This document shows positions 44,044 to 52,127 of a DNA stretch of 64,000 nt, piece after piece (the first letter of the stretch is position 1; each line of letters opens with the position of its first letter). Source of the stretch: Endoryza foliicola (GTDB lineage Bacteria > Bacteroidota > Bacteroidia > Chitinophagales > Chitinophagaceae); contig OZ245715.1 of the NCBI GenBank assembly GCA_965226965.1, positions 2,232,001 to 2,296,000 of the forward strand, in the 5' to 3' direction. The notes beneath the pieces are model-generated. The model was not told the DNA's origin. It saw only the letters and a list, made by a program, of their open reading frames with translations, and ran no database searches. Made by a program: the position numbers and the translations under genes.

Positions 44044-44877
44044 ATGAAATACACTGGGAATAGAAAGGAAATAATTTTCGTTAATAGTTTAATGCCAGAA
44101 AAACTTTATATGTTTGAGGACGATTTAAAAACGGGCCTTAGCGTGATATGGAATACAGGTGCAGAGGCTAAATTCACTATTGACGATCAGAAGATTTGCT
44201 TAAAGAAGGATTGTATGATTTTTATCACCGAATTTCATAAGGTTACAGAGTTTAATTTTGAAACGTTAAATGTAATTCAATTTAACCGTGATTTTCACTG
44301 CGTTGAAAAGCATGATGAAGATATTGGATGCAAAGGATTATTATTTTTTGGGTCTTCTACTGTTCCTAAAATTGTTATTCCGAAAAGTTCCATTAATAAA
44401 TTTTGTATAATGTGGGATATGCTATACATGGAGATGGAAGAGCAAGATACCTACTCATTGGAGATGCTAAAATCATTATTAACAAGATTCTTAATTTTAT
44501 GTACTCGAATTTACAAAAAGGAAAATTTTTCGTATCAAAATACTGAAATTGGTATTGGGATAATAAGGGAGTTTAATTTTTTAGTTGAGAAAAATTACAA
44601 GCGATTAACCCAAGTAAGAGACTATGCCAGGCTGCTTCATAAAACACCTAAAAGTCTGTCTAATCTTTTTAAAATGTATATTGATAAAAGTCCAATTCAG
44701 ATAATAAACGAGAGGCGATTGATTGAGGCTAAAAGGAGGCTTCTGTACACTAACGAACAAATAAAAAACATATCGGATGAGCTTCAATTTACGGATGTCC
44801 AGGCTTTTAGTAATTTTTTTAAAAAAAATACCGGAGAATCTCCCGTAAAGTATAAAGCAAAAAACATGAAAAATTAA
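44044..44877 (+). CDS. AraC-family transcriptional regulator
   Basis: 277 aa. The N-terminal half (1-155) is a cupin-like sensing domain with six Cys (ICLKKDC, FHCV, IGCKG, KFCI, LILC). The C-terminal half has two helix-turn-helix units: TQVRDYARLLHKTPKSLSNLFKMY and IKNISDELQFTDVQAFSNFFKKNTGESPVKYK, the AraC signature. It is placed between leftward and rightward gene sets that share one operator motif, so I infer that it controls the block. The many Cys residues suggest redox or electrophile sensing, as in E. coli RclR, but that is inference. Confidence 0.9.
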   Translation: MKYTGNRKEIIFVNSLMPEKLYMFEDDLKTGLSVIWNTGAEAKFTIDDQKICLKKDCMIFITEFHKVTEFNFETLNVIQFNRDFHCVEKHDEDIGCKGLLFFGSSTVPKIVIPKSSINKFCIMWDMLYMEMEEQDTYSLEMLKSLLTRFLILCTRIYKKENFSYQNTEIGIGIIREFNFLVEKNYKRLTQVRDYARLLHKTPKSLSNLFKMYIDKSPIQIINERRLIEAKRRLLYTNEQIKNISDELQFTDVQAFSNFFKKNTGESPVKYKAKNMKN

Positions 44878-44896
44878 GAGAGTAATAAAAAAATAT

Positions 44897-45802
44897 ATGA
44901 AAACACAACAACCCAAAGAATTAGGCGGTGTAAGTTGGTTAAGAGATCTTGATGCTGCGACAGAAATTAGTAAAAAAAGCAAAAAACCTATTTTGCTTTT
45001 TTTTCAAGAAATACCTGGCTGCTCCACATGTGTTAATTACGGGAAAGACGTACTTAGTCATCCTTTAATGGTTGAAGTTATAGAAAATGAATTTGTTCCT
45101 GTTTTAATACACAACAATAAAAGTGGTTATGATGAAAAGGTTTTAAAAATGTTTAATGAACCTCCATGGAATAATCCCGTTACTTACTTTTTAAATGAAA
45201 AACTCGAAAGTATTATACCAAAATTAGAAAACAATTATTCGCCTTTTTCGCTTCACGCAAAAATCACAAACACATTGCAGAGTTTAAAAAAAGAAGTTCC
45301 CTTATATTTTCATTTATTAAAAAAAGACTTAGCAATACAATATAAACAAACCATAACTGCAATGTATGAAACGCCTTGTTTTTGGTCGGGCGAAACAACT
45401 TTTGCACAACACAAGGCAGTCTATTCAACCCTACCCGGATTTGTTGGTAGTAAAGAAGTTGTTCAAATTGAATTCGATTCATTAACAACAACTAAAAACG
45501 AATTAGATGATTTTGCTAAGCAACAAGGATTTTTTATAATGCCAGATAATTTAAAAATAAGAGTTGACAAAGATCCTCAATATTATTTAAAGAAAACCAA
45601 TTATAAATACTTGCCACTTTCACTAAGCCAAAAATCACTAATTAATTTGGCTATACCATATAAAACTGACCCTAAAATTTATCTAAGCCCTAAACAATTA
45701 TTTTGGCTTAATAAAAAATGTTTACCAGAGTTAAGTCACCCGCAAGCATATACTTTACCTATTGCTCAAGCATGGGAGTTTTTAGAAAACATTTCTTTTT
45801 AA
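44897..45802 (+). CDS. thioredoxin-like IPGCST protein with MsrA-like C-terminal domain
   Basis: 301 aa. The N-terminal thioredoxin-like domain (1-130) has IPGCSTCVNYG near residue 40. This matches the VPGUxT-type family in which many members carry selenocysteine; here a Cys (TGC) is used. The C-terminal part has a reduced MsrA-like motif (TPCFWSGETTF, near 160, then LPGFVGS.EVVQIEFD). I read it as the 'peptide methionine sulfoxide reductase type' of that family. It begins 19 bp after the AraC gene, so both share a transcript. Confidence 0.7.
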   Translation: MKTQQPKELGGVSWLRDLDAATEISKKSKKPILLFFQEIPGCSTCVNYGKDVLSHPLMVEVIENEFVPVLIHNNKSGYDEKVLKMFNEPPWNNPVTYFLNEKLESIIPKLENNYSPFSLHAKITNTLQSLKKEVPLYFHLLKKDLAIQYKQTITAMYETPCFWSGETTFAQHKAVYSTLPGFVGSKEVVQIEFDSLTTTKNELDDFAKQQGFFIMPDNLKIRVDKDPQYYLKKTNYKYLPLSLSQKSLINLAIPYKTDPKIYLSPKQLFWLNKKCLPELSHPQAYTLPIAQAWEFLENISF

Positions 45803-45835
45803 TCACTTTTATAAGTAATATGTTCCAACTTTAAA

Positions 45836-45901
45836 GGTATTATTTACAAATGGTAGTGAAATAATTTTACACATATTTGTTATATAATAGGTATAGTTTT
45901 T
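45836..45901 (+). promoter_or_regulatory. operator D and putative promoter of thiolase unit
   Basis: GGTATTATTTACAA (45836-45849, two mismatches to the motif, with TGA at the same position 8 bases further as in sites A and C) is followed after 44 bp by TAGTTTTT (45894-45901), a weaker -7-like sequence. The thiolase ATG is at 45920. The element is the most divergent of the five. Confidence 0.5.
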
Positions 45902-45919
45902 AATTAAAAGATATATAAC

Positions 45920-47104
45920 ATGAAAAAGCGGGAAGTTTATATAGTTTCAGCATTAAGAACCCCAATTGGTGCTTTTGGGGGTAGCCTTTCATCTCTTTCG
46001 GCTCCTAAACTTGGTGGATTAGTTATAAAGAGTGCATTAGATTCCATTAGTTTACCATCTACTGCTATTGATGAAGTTTATATGGGAAATGTGTTGCAAG
46101 CAAATGTTGGGCAAGCACCTGCACGACAGGCTGCAAAAAATGCTGGTCTTTCTGATAATGTTTCTTGCACAACCATTAATAAGGTTTGTGCCAGTGGAAT
46201 GAAATCAATAGCTCTTGCCACGCAATCTATTTTGTTGGGGGATGCCAATATTGCCGTTGCCGGAGGAATGGAGAGCATGAGCCAAACACCTTATTACTTA
46301 ACTAGCCAGCGTTGGGGGTCTAAATTTGGCAATACAGATGCAATCGATGGCATCATCAAGGATGGGCTAACTGATGCCTATGGTAATGTAACAATGGGTT
46401 CATGTGCAGAAAGTTGTGCAGTAAACTATAGTTTTACGAGGGAGGAACAAGATGAATATGCTATTAATTCATACAAAAGAACGGCAAGTGCCTGGAAAGA
46501 GGGTCGATTCAATGAGGAGGTGATTCCTATTGAGGTAATAACAAAAAAAGGAACTGCAATTGTCTCAGAAGATGAAGAATATAAAAATGTCAATTTCGAT
46601 AAAATTGCCGGACTTAAACCAGTTTTTAAAAAAGATGGTACAATAACGGCTGCAAACTCAAGCACAATAAACGATGGAGCCGCAGCTTTAATTTTAATGG
46701 ATAAAGAAACAACCCTAAAACTTGGGCTAAAACCTTTAGCAAGAATAGTTTCCTATGCTGATGCAGAACAGGCACCAGAGAATTTTACAACATCTCCTTC
46801 TGTGGCATTGCCAAAAGCACTAGGAAAGGCAAATCTTAAGGTAACGGATATCGACTACTTTGAGATTAATGAAGCCTTCTCGGTTGTTGCTTTGGCTAAT
46901 ATGAAAATTTTAGAATTGAATCCAGATAAAGTTAATGTGAATGGCGGGGCTGTTTCTATGGGACATCCATTAGGGTGTAGCGGAGCTAGAATAGTTGTTT
47001 CACTCATAAATATATTAAAACAAAATAATGCAAAATATGGTGCGGCCGCTATTTGTAACGGTGGTGGAGGCGCGTCTGCCTTAATTATTGAGAACATAAC
47101 ATAA
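45920..47104 (+). CDS. acetyl-CoA C-acetyltransferase (thiolase)
   Basis: 394 aa, full length. The acylated Cys is in TTINKVCASGMKSI (near residue 88). The C-terminal active-site motifs are GGAVSMGHPLGCSGARI (His) and AAICNGGGGASAL (Cys). It condenses or cleaves acetoacetyl-CoA. It heads a rightward unit after operator D, followed by small, hydrolase/OsmC and DUF427 genes. Why a thiolase should belong to a redox regulon is unclear; the Cys-based active site may be oxidation-sensitive and need replacement. Confidence 0.93.
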   Translation: MKKREVYIVSALRTPIGAFGGSLSSLSAPKLGGLVIKSALDSISLPSTAIDEVYMGNVLQANVGQAPARQAAKNAGLSDNVSCTTINKVCASGMKSIALATQSILLGDANIAVAGGMESMSQTPYYLTSQRWGSKFGNTDAIDGIIKDGLTDAYGNVTMGSCAESCAVNYSFTREEQDEYAINSYKRTASAWKEGRFNEEVIPIEVITKKGTAIVSEDEEYKNVNFDKIAGLKPVFKKDGTITAANSSTINDGAAALILMDKETTLKLGLKPLARIVSYADAEQAPENFTTSPSVALPKALGKANLKVTDIDYFEINEAFSVVALANMKILELNPDKVNVNGGAVSMGHPLGCSGARIVVSLINILKQNNAKYGAAAICNGGGGASALIIENIT

Positions 47105-47144
47105 GTAAAAATAATACATACGTTAAACTGTTAAGCCAAAGAAT

Positions 47145-47363
47145 ATGCAAATAATCACAATAGAGGAAATAGAAAGACAAGGTTATACTACAGCATTGAC
47201 ATTAGAAAGTAATTGCTTTTACTGTGTATTTACCGATGCTATTTTCCCGCTAGAGTCATTTAAAGTTGAGAATGAATACCTGATAAATCAAAACGGTAAA
47301 TTAAAAAAACTAAGGACCCTCAGCTCCGTTGATTTTAATTTAAAAGGCTATTCAATCGAGTAA
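47145..47363 (+). CDS. small CxxC protein (72 aa)
   Basis: Residues 10-35 read RQGYTTALT...NCFYCVFTD, with a CxxC pair, and the end reads NLKGYSIE. It is the intact homologue of the frameshifted 32893-33113 gene and a relative of the first domain of 33512-34069. The family is small and uncharacterised. It lies 40 bp after the thiolase and 1 bp before the hydrolase-OsmC fusion. The CxxC could bind metal or act in redox. Confidence 0.6.
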   Translation: MQIITIEEIERQGYTTALTLESNCFYCVFTDAIFPLESFKVENEYLINQNGKLKKLRTLSSVDFNLKGYSIE

Positions 47364-47364
47364 T

Positions 47365-48576
47365 ATGAAGAAAACTGATCAGCAAATAGTTAATAGACAT
47401 GCTATAACGTTAGGGACAACGCTGTATTCACCCTTTAACGTAGAGGTAAAGCACTATGCAATTTTCGTAAATTGTTTTACCTGCTCAAAAAATCTGCATT
47501 CTACAAGATTAATATGCGAACAACTTGTAAAAACAGGCTATGCTGTATTGAGTTTTGATTTTACCGGATTAGGCAGCAGTAAAGGAGAGTTTAAAAACAG
47601 CCATTTTTCGTCAAACATCAGTGATATTGAAGATATTTATTTCTTTTTAGAAAAAAACTATAAAACACCTGATTTAATTATTGGGCACTCTTTAGGGGGC
47701 TTAGCTGCAATTGTAGCCGCTTCGCAATTGCAGGAGATTAAAGGCGTTGCAACTATTGCGGCACCAGCTTCCTTATCACACGTTACCAAGCATTTTTCTC
47801 ATGGTATAGAAGCGGCAAAAACAAAACCAGAGGTAGAGATAAATATAGGAGGCAGACCTTTTAATATTGATTCGAATTTTGTGGCTGATTTTTTAGGGAA
47901 AGATGTATTACCCAAAATTAAACAACTCCGCAAACCCATTTTGATTCTACACTCTCCAGAAGATAAAATTGTTGAAATTGAAAATGCAGAGCTCTTGTTT
48001 TCTCACGCTCAATTTCCAAAAAACTTCATAACCTTAAAGAATGCCGATCACCTTCTTTTTAACAGAAAGGATGCTGAATATGTTGGAGAGAGTATTGCCA
48101 ATTGGTCAAAACATTATATTGCAGAACAGGAAATACTTGCGAATAAGAAGGCAACAGATGGTAATGAAGTGGTAGCACACCTTGATGTAAAGCATCAAAA
48201 TTTTAAAACTATAATAGAAACTAAAAAACACAGTTATATTGTTGATGAGTCTGGTAAACATGGTGGCGAAGCTGTTGCACCAGCTCCCTATGATTATTTA
48301 TTAGGGGCTCTGGCTGCTTGTACGGCAATGACCATTAAAGTTTATGCGGAAAGAAGTAATTGGGAACTACACGATATTACCGTGCATACCAGACATAAAC
48401 ATAATCACACGACAGACATGCAGAGCGGTGGATTTTTAGAAACAATTACTATGCGAATCAATATTAATGGTGATCTTAGAGGCGATCAAAAAGAACGGCT
48501 CTTACATATCTCATCAACATGCCCGGTTCATAAAGCATTAAAAAATATAATAAACATTAAAACAGAAACAATCTAA
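47365..48576 (+). CDS. alpha/beta hydrolase-OsmC fusion protein
   Basis: 403 aa. Residues 1-250 are an alpha/beta hydrolase: nucleophile in IIGHSLGGLAA (near 112), acid in LHSPEDKIVE, His in NADHLLF. Residues 265-403 are an OsmC domain with Cys in LAACTAMTIKVYAERSNW and ISSTCPVHKAL. This fused architecture is known in many bacteria, but its substrate is not. The hydrolase may release thiol or ester substrates that the OsmC half reduces; this is inference. Confidence 0.9.
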   Translation: MKKTDQQIVNRHAITLGTTLYSPFNVEVKHYAIFVNCFTCSKNLHSTRLICEQLVKTGYAVLSFDFTGLGSSKGEFKNSHFSSNISDIEDIYFFLEKNYKTPDLIIGHSLGGLAAIVAASQLQEIKGVATIAAPASLSHVTKHFSHGIEAAKTKPEVEINIGGRPFNIDSNFVADFLGKDVLPKIKQLRKPILILHSPEDKIVEIENAELLFSHAQFPKNFITLKNADHLLFNRKDAEYVGESIANWSKHYIAEQEILANKKATDGNEVVAHLDVKHQNFKTIIETKKHSYIVDESGKHGGEAVAPAPYDYLLGALAACTAMTIKVYAERSNWELHDITVHTRHKHNHTTDMQSGGFLETITMRININGDLRGDQKERLLHISSTCPVHKALKNIINIKTETI

Positions 48577-48587
48577 AAATAAATACA

Positions 48588-48869
48588 ATGAAAAAAGCAA
48601 CATGGAAAGGAGCTGTAATAGCTCAAAGCGACAAAACAATTGTTATTGAGGGCAATCATTATTTTCCACCAGACTCAATCAATAAAGAATTCTTTAAACA
48701 GAGTGAAACCCACACAACTTGTCCTTGGAAAGGCTTGGCATCATATTACGATATCGTTGTTGACGGTGTTACTAACAAAGATGCAGCGTGGTATTATCCT
48801 CAACCTCGAGATCTAGCAAAAGGGATAGAAAATCATGTTGCCTTTTGGAAAGGTGTTGAAGTCAAATGA
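48588..48869 (+). CDS. DUF427 domain protein
   Basis: 93 aa, a single beta-rich DUF427 domain. It reads KATWKGAVIAQSDKTIVIEGNHYFPPDSI, ETHTTCPWKGLASYYDI and AWYYPQPRDLAKGIENHVAFW. The TTCPWKG segment with Cys is the family hallmark. The function is not established. It lies 11 bp after the hydrolase-OsmC gene. Confidence 0.85.
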   Translation: MKKATWKGAVIAQSDKTIVIEGNHYFPPDSINKEFFKQSETHTTCPWKGLASYYDIVVDGVTNKDAAWYYPQPRDLAKGIENHVAFWKGVEVK

Positions 48870-49021
48870 TAGAATCATTCTTTGTGACTTAATAATCGGA
48901 AAAACGTGATGAATAAAAATCATCTATTACATGAGCATAATTATTCTTAAAGAAAGGTCATTAATTGTTTTTTTGAAAGGCTTTATAATCAGAATATTAT
49001 TTGTTCTATAACACAAAATTT

Positions 49022-49390
49022 ATGATGAATCAAATGTGGTTAAAAAAAATAAGCCTATGGGTGCTTTGTCTTTTGATGATAATATCAGGAATCGGAGATT
49101 TGCTTCAGATTGACGCTGTTAAAGGAGCTGCAAACAAATTAGGATACCCTTTATATTTTTTTTCAATATTAGGTGTGTTCAAAATATTTGGAGTGGCACT
49201 TCTACTATTGCCTAAAGTTATTCGTGATATTAAACTTGTGGCATTTGCTGGTTTTGCTTTCGATTTTATTTTTGCATTCTTATCATTAGCTTATAACGGG
49301 TCCATTATAGCAGTATGGTTCCCACTATTACTTTTAATAGTTTTAGCTATAAGCTTTTATTATAATATAATTTTAGATCAGGAAAACTGA
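49022..49390 (+). CDS. DoxX-like small membrane protein
   Basis: 122 aa from the ATG at 49022 (a TTG at 49001 would add seven residues). Four hydrophobic segments are present: ISLWVLCLLMIISGIGDLL, GYPLYFFSILGVFKIFGVALLLLP, LVAFAGFAFDFIFAFLSLAY and IIAVWFPLLLLIVLAISFYY. It resembles DoxX-like proteins. DoxX-type proteins are reported to support redox homeostasis in some bacteria. About 150 bp of A+T-rich sequence without the operator motif precedes it. Confidence 0.7.
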   Translation: MMNQMWLKKISLWVLCLLMIISGIGDLLQIDAVKGAANKLGYPLYFFSILGVFKIFGVALLLLPKVIRDIKLVAFAGFAFDFIFAFLSLAYNGSIIAVWFPLLLLIVLAISFYYNIILDQEN

Positions 49391-49420
49391 GCTTGTAGAT
49401 AATTCTATAAAATTTAACCT

Positions 49421-49951
49421 ATGCTAAATAATAAAATAGGATTTGGTGGCGGATGTCATTGGTGTACTGAGGGAGTTTTTAACTCATTGCTTGGTGTTCG
49501 TTTCGTGGAGCAGGGATGGATTGTGTCATCCCCGCCACACGATACATTGTCTGAAGCGGTAATAGTAAATTTTGACACAACTATAATAAGTATTAAAGAT
49601 CTTATTCAGATTCATTTATACACACATTCATGCACTTCGAATCATTCGTTTCGGGAAAAATACAGATCCGCAATTTATTATTTCGAGCAAGAACAAAAAG
49701 CGATTATTGAAATTTGTATTAATGAAATGCAGCTAGAATTTGAAAATCCAATAATTACAAAAGCTCTGCCGTTTAGGGGGTTTAAGCTTAATACAGAAAA
49801 TTATTTGAATTACCTATATTCCAGACCTCAGGGAGAATTTTGTAAAAGTAGCATTTATCCTAAATTGAATGTTTTAATGAGTAGATTTAGTAAGCATTTA
49901 AATAAACAAAAATTGATAGATAATAATATCAATTTAGCAGACAACTATTAA
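49421..49951 (+). CDS. divergent MsrA homologue
   Basis: 176 aa. The active-site motif is IGFGGGCHWCTEGVF: Cys and Glu are kept, but the conserved Phe is His. The usual PTY...GHAE segment is replaced by PPHDTLSEAV, and HDPTT by HSCTSNHSFREKYRSA. PQGEFCKSSIYPK at the C terminus keeps a possible resolving Cys. The methionine-binding pocket is therefore altered and the substrate may differ from peptidyl Met-S-sulfoxide. It lies 30 bp after the DoxX-like gene. Confidence 0.8.
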   Translation: MLNNKIGFGGGCHWCTEGVFNSLLGVRFVEQGWIVSSPPHDTLSEAVIVNFDTTIISIKDLIQIHLYTHSCTSNHSFREKYRSAIYYFEQEQKAIIEICINEMQLEFENPIITKALPFRGFKLNTENYLNYLYSRPQGEFCKSSIYPKLNVLMSRFSKHLNKQKLIDNNINLADNY

Positions 49952-49970
49952 TGAAAAATAAACTAAACTC

Positions 49971-50924
49971 ATGGAAACTAAAATGTGCTTAGGTACCGCA
50001 GCTATTGGACGGCCAGTATATATTAACATTAAACAAAAATCAGAGAAAAAAAACTTTGATATAAACGAGTTTAAAGTAAATGGACTTGAATTTCTCAATT
50101 ACGCTTATAAAGTAGGAATAAAGCATTTTGATACGGCTCCTAGCTACGGAATTGCTGAGACTATGATTGCCGAATGGATAAGATCAAACAACATTAATGA
50201 CGTAGAAATTTCCAGTAAATGGGGATACAGCTATGAAGCGGGATTTAAAATAGATGCTCAGATACATGAATTGAAAGAACATAGCCTTGAAAAGCTGAAT
50301 CTTCAATGGATAGGAACAAAAAAATTACTTCCCTATTTAAAAATTTACCAAATACACTCGGCTACTATCGAAAGCGGGGTGTTAGAGAATTCTATTGTCC
50401 TGGATAAGCTATATGAAATAAAGAAGGAGCACGGCCTTGCAATTGGACTCACCTGCACAGGAGCCAAACAAAGTGAAACAATAAAAAAGGCATTAGCTAT
50501 CAAGATCAACAATGAGTCTCTCTTTACAAGTGTTCAGGTTACTTACAATGTGTTTGAACAAAGCATTATGGAAATTTCGAGTTACATAAGAAATCATGGC
50601 GTGAATTTAATAATAAAAGAATCCATGGCTAATGGTAAGGTATTTAAAAACAACAGTTACCCACATCACAATAATATGTATCAATTAATTGACGAATTAT
50701 GCCATAAATACGCAACCACTCCCGATGCTATTGCTCTGCGTTTTGTGATAGACAGTATTAGTCCAAATATGCTGCTTATTGGAGCTGCCACTCAAGAACA
50801 ACTACAAAGTAATTTGAATAATACGCATTTTGTATTGGAAAAAGAGGATATACAAAGGGTTGAGAAATTAAAACAAAGCCCCTCGGAATACTGGAACGAA
50901 CGCTCAAAATTAGAATGGAATTAG
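49971..50924 (+). CDS. aldo/keto reductase
   Basis: 317 aa with the TIM-barrel AKR fold. HFDTAPSYGIAETMIAEWI (near residue 52) holds the catalytic Asp/Tyr. SSKWGYSYE follows, where the usual Lys is present as SSKWG. IYQIHSATIES has the conserved His and LLIGAATQEQLQSNL is the C-terminal cofactor loop. It resembles the D-threo-aldose 1-dehydrogenase/L-fucose dehydrogenase group. It reduces or oxidises aldehydes with NADPH, possibly detoxifying reactive carbonyls. It abuts the glycosylase gene (1 bp). Confidence 0.88.
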   Translation: METKMCLGTAAIGRPVYINIKQKSEKKNFDINEFKVNGLEFLNYAYKVGIKHFDTAPSYGIAETMIAEWIRSNNINDVEISSKWGYSYEAGFKIDAQIHELKEHSLEKLNLQWIGTKKLLPYLKIYQIHSATIESGVLENSIVLDKLYEIKKEHGLAIGLTCTGAKQSETIKKALAIKINNESLFTSVQVTYNVFEQSIMEISSYIRNHGVNLIIKESMANGKVFKNNSYPHHNNMYQLIDELCHKYATTPDAIALRFVIDSISPNMLLIGAATQEQLQSNLNNTHFVLEKEDIQRVEKLKQSPSEYWNERSKLEWN

Positions 50925-50925
50925 A

Positions 50926-51510
50926 ATGGATGCACTCGTAAAAAAAATAAAGGCATGCGAAATTTGTATAAGCTCCCTGCCAAACGCTCCAAAACCCATA
51001 TTCCAATTCAGTGAGAACAGCAGAATTATCATTATAGGTCAGGCGCCAGGTCAGAAGGTTCATGATGCAGGGGTGCCGTTTTATGACCAAAGTGGGAATA
51101 CATTAAGACGCTGGCTTGGTGTAACCGAAGAACAGTTTTATAATGATAAAATCTTCGCCATCACGCCTATGAGTTTTTGTTTTCCTGGTAAAAATAAAAC
51201 CGGTGATTTGCCTCCGCGGCCAGAATGCGCACCAAAATGGCACGAACCAATACAAAAGCAATTTAAGGATACCAAACTTGTTCTCTTGATAGGCAAATAT
51301 GCGCAAGATTACTACCTAGGCAAAAAGGCGAAAAAAAATTTAACTGAAACGGTTTTAAACTATAAGGAGTATTTGCCGCTATATTTACCCATAGTGCATC
51401 CATCACCGCTAAACTTTAGGTGGCAGCTTAAAAATCCTTGGTTTGAACAAGACGTGGTACCCGAAATGCAAAAGATAGTAAAAGAAATAATAAAGATAAA
51501 AATGAAATAG
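50926..51510 (+). CDS. uracil-DNA glycosylase family protein
   Basis: 194 aa. The UDG-type motifs are IIIIGQAPGQKVHDAGVPFYDQSG (near residue 33), the middle ITPMSFCFPGK and the C-terminal IVHPSPLNFRW (near 155). One N-terminal Cys pair (CEIC) is present; the full set of four Fe-S Cys of family 4 enzymes is not obvious. It would excise deaminated or damaged bases. Its stop is immediately followed by operator C, whose first base overlaps the stop codon. Confidence 0.88.
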   Translation: MDALVKKIKACEICISSLPNAPKPIFQFSENSRIIIIGQAPGQKVHDAGVPFYDQSGNTLRRWLGVTEEQFYNDKIFAITPMSFCFPGKNKTGDLPPRPECAPKWHEPIQKQFKDTKLVLLIGKYAQDYYLGKKAKKNLTETVLNYKEYLPLYLPIVHPSPLNFRWQLKNPWFEQDVVPEMQKIVKEIIKIKMK

Positions 51511-51574
51511 GAAATATTTACAAATTGTGATGAAGTTTGAATTAGGCTAAAAGATGATTCATTATATAGATTTG
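51510..51574 (+). promoter_or_regulatory. operator C and promoter of msrA-ergothioneine operon
   Basis: GGAAATATTTACAA (51510-51523, perfect) is followed after exactly 43 bp by TAGATTTG (51567-51574), a perfect TAnnTTTG element. The msrA ATG is at 51615. The spacing is identical to that of operators A and B, and no TTG -33 box lies at the standard distance. Confidence 0.75.
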
Positions 51575-51614
51575 TATTCAATATAATTAGCATAATTAAC
51601 AAAAAAAAAGAAAA

Positions 51615-52115
51615 ATGAATAAAATGGAAAATCTTAAAAAAGCATACATCGCAGGAGGTTGCTTTTGGGGTATGGAAGACCTTTTTAGAGTACGAAAAGG
51701 CATTAAAGATACTGAGGTTGGATACATTGGTGGGCAGAATTCGAATCCTACTTATAAATTTCACCCCGGTCATGCCGAAGGAATCGAATTAGTATATGAT
51801 GCAACTGAAACATCATTTAGAGAAATTCTGGATTATTTTTTCAGAATTCACAATCCCACAACAATAGACAGACAGGGGAATGATCGGGGATCAAGTTATC
51901 GGTCTGCTATTTTTTTTCAAAATGATGAAGAAAAGAAAATTGCAGAAGAAATGATAAGTTTGGTGGATGCAACAGGAAAGTGGAAAGATAAGATTGTTAC
52001 TACACTTGAACCATATTCTACATTTTGGCCAGCAGAACCTGAACATCAAGACTACCTTGTGAGACATCCTAATGGGTATACCTGCCACTCTGAAAGATTT
52101 GGAACATTTCTCTAA
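51615..52115 (+). CDS. msrA: peptide-methionine (S)-S-oxide reductase MsrA
   Basis: 166 aa. The active-site motif is IAGGCFWGMEDLF, a one-Cys GCFWG type. PTYKFHPGHAEGIEL and HNPTTIDRQGNDRGSSYRSAIFF are intact, and the C terminus ends GYTCHSERFGTF with a Cys suited to resolve the sulfenic acid. It heads the longest rightward operon, which includes the ABC importer and the ergothioneine enzymes. Confidence 0.95.
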   Translation: MNKMENLKKAYIAGGCFWGMEDLFRVRKGIKDTEVGYIGGQNSNPTYKFHPGHAEGIELVYDATETSFREILDYFFRIHNPTTIDRQGNDRGSSYRSAIFFQNDEEKKIAEEMISLVDATGKWKDKIVTTLEPYSTFWPAEPEHQDYLVRHPNGYTCHSERFGTFL

Positions 52116-52127
52116 TTGCTAAATTTA

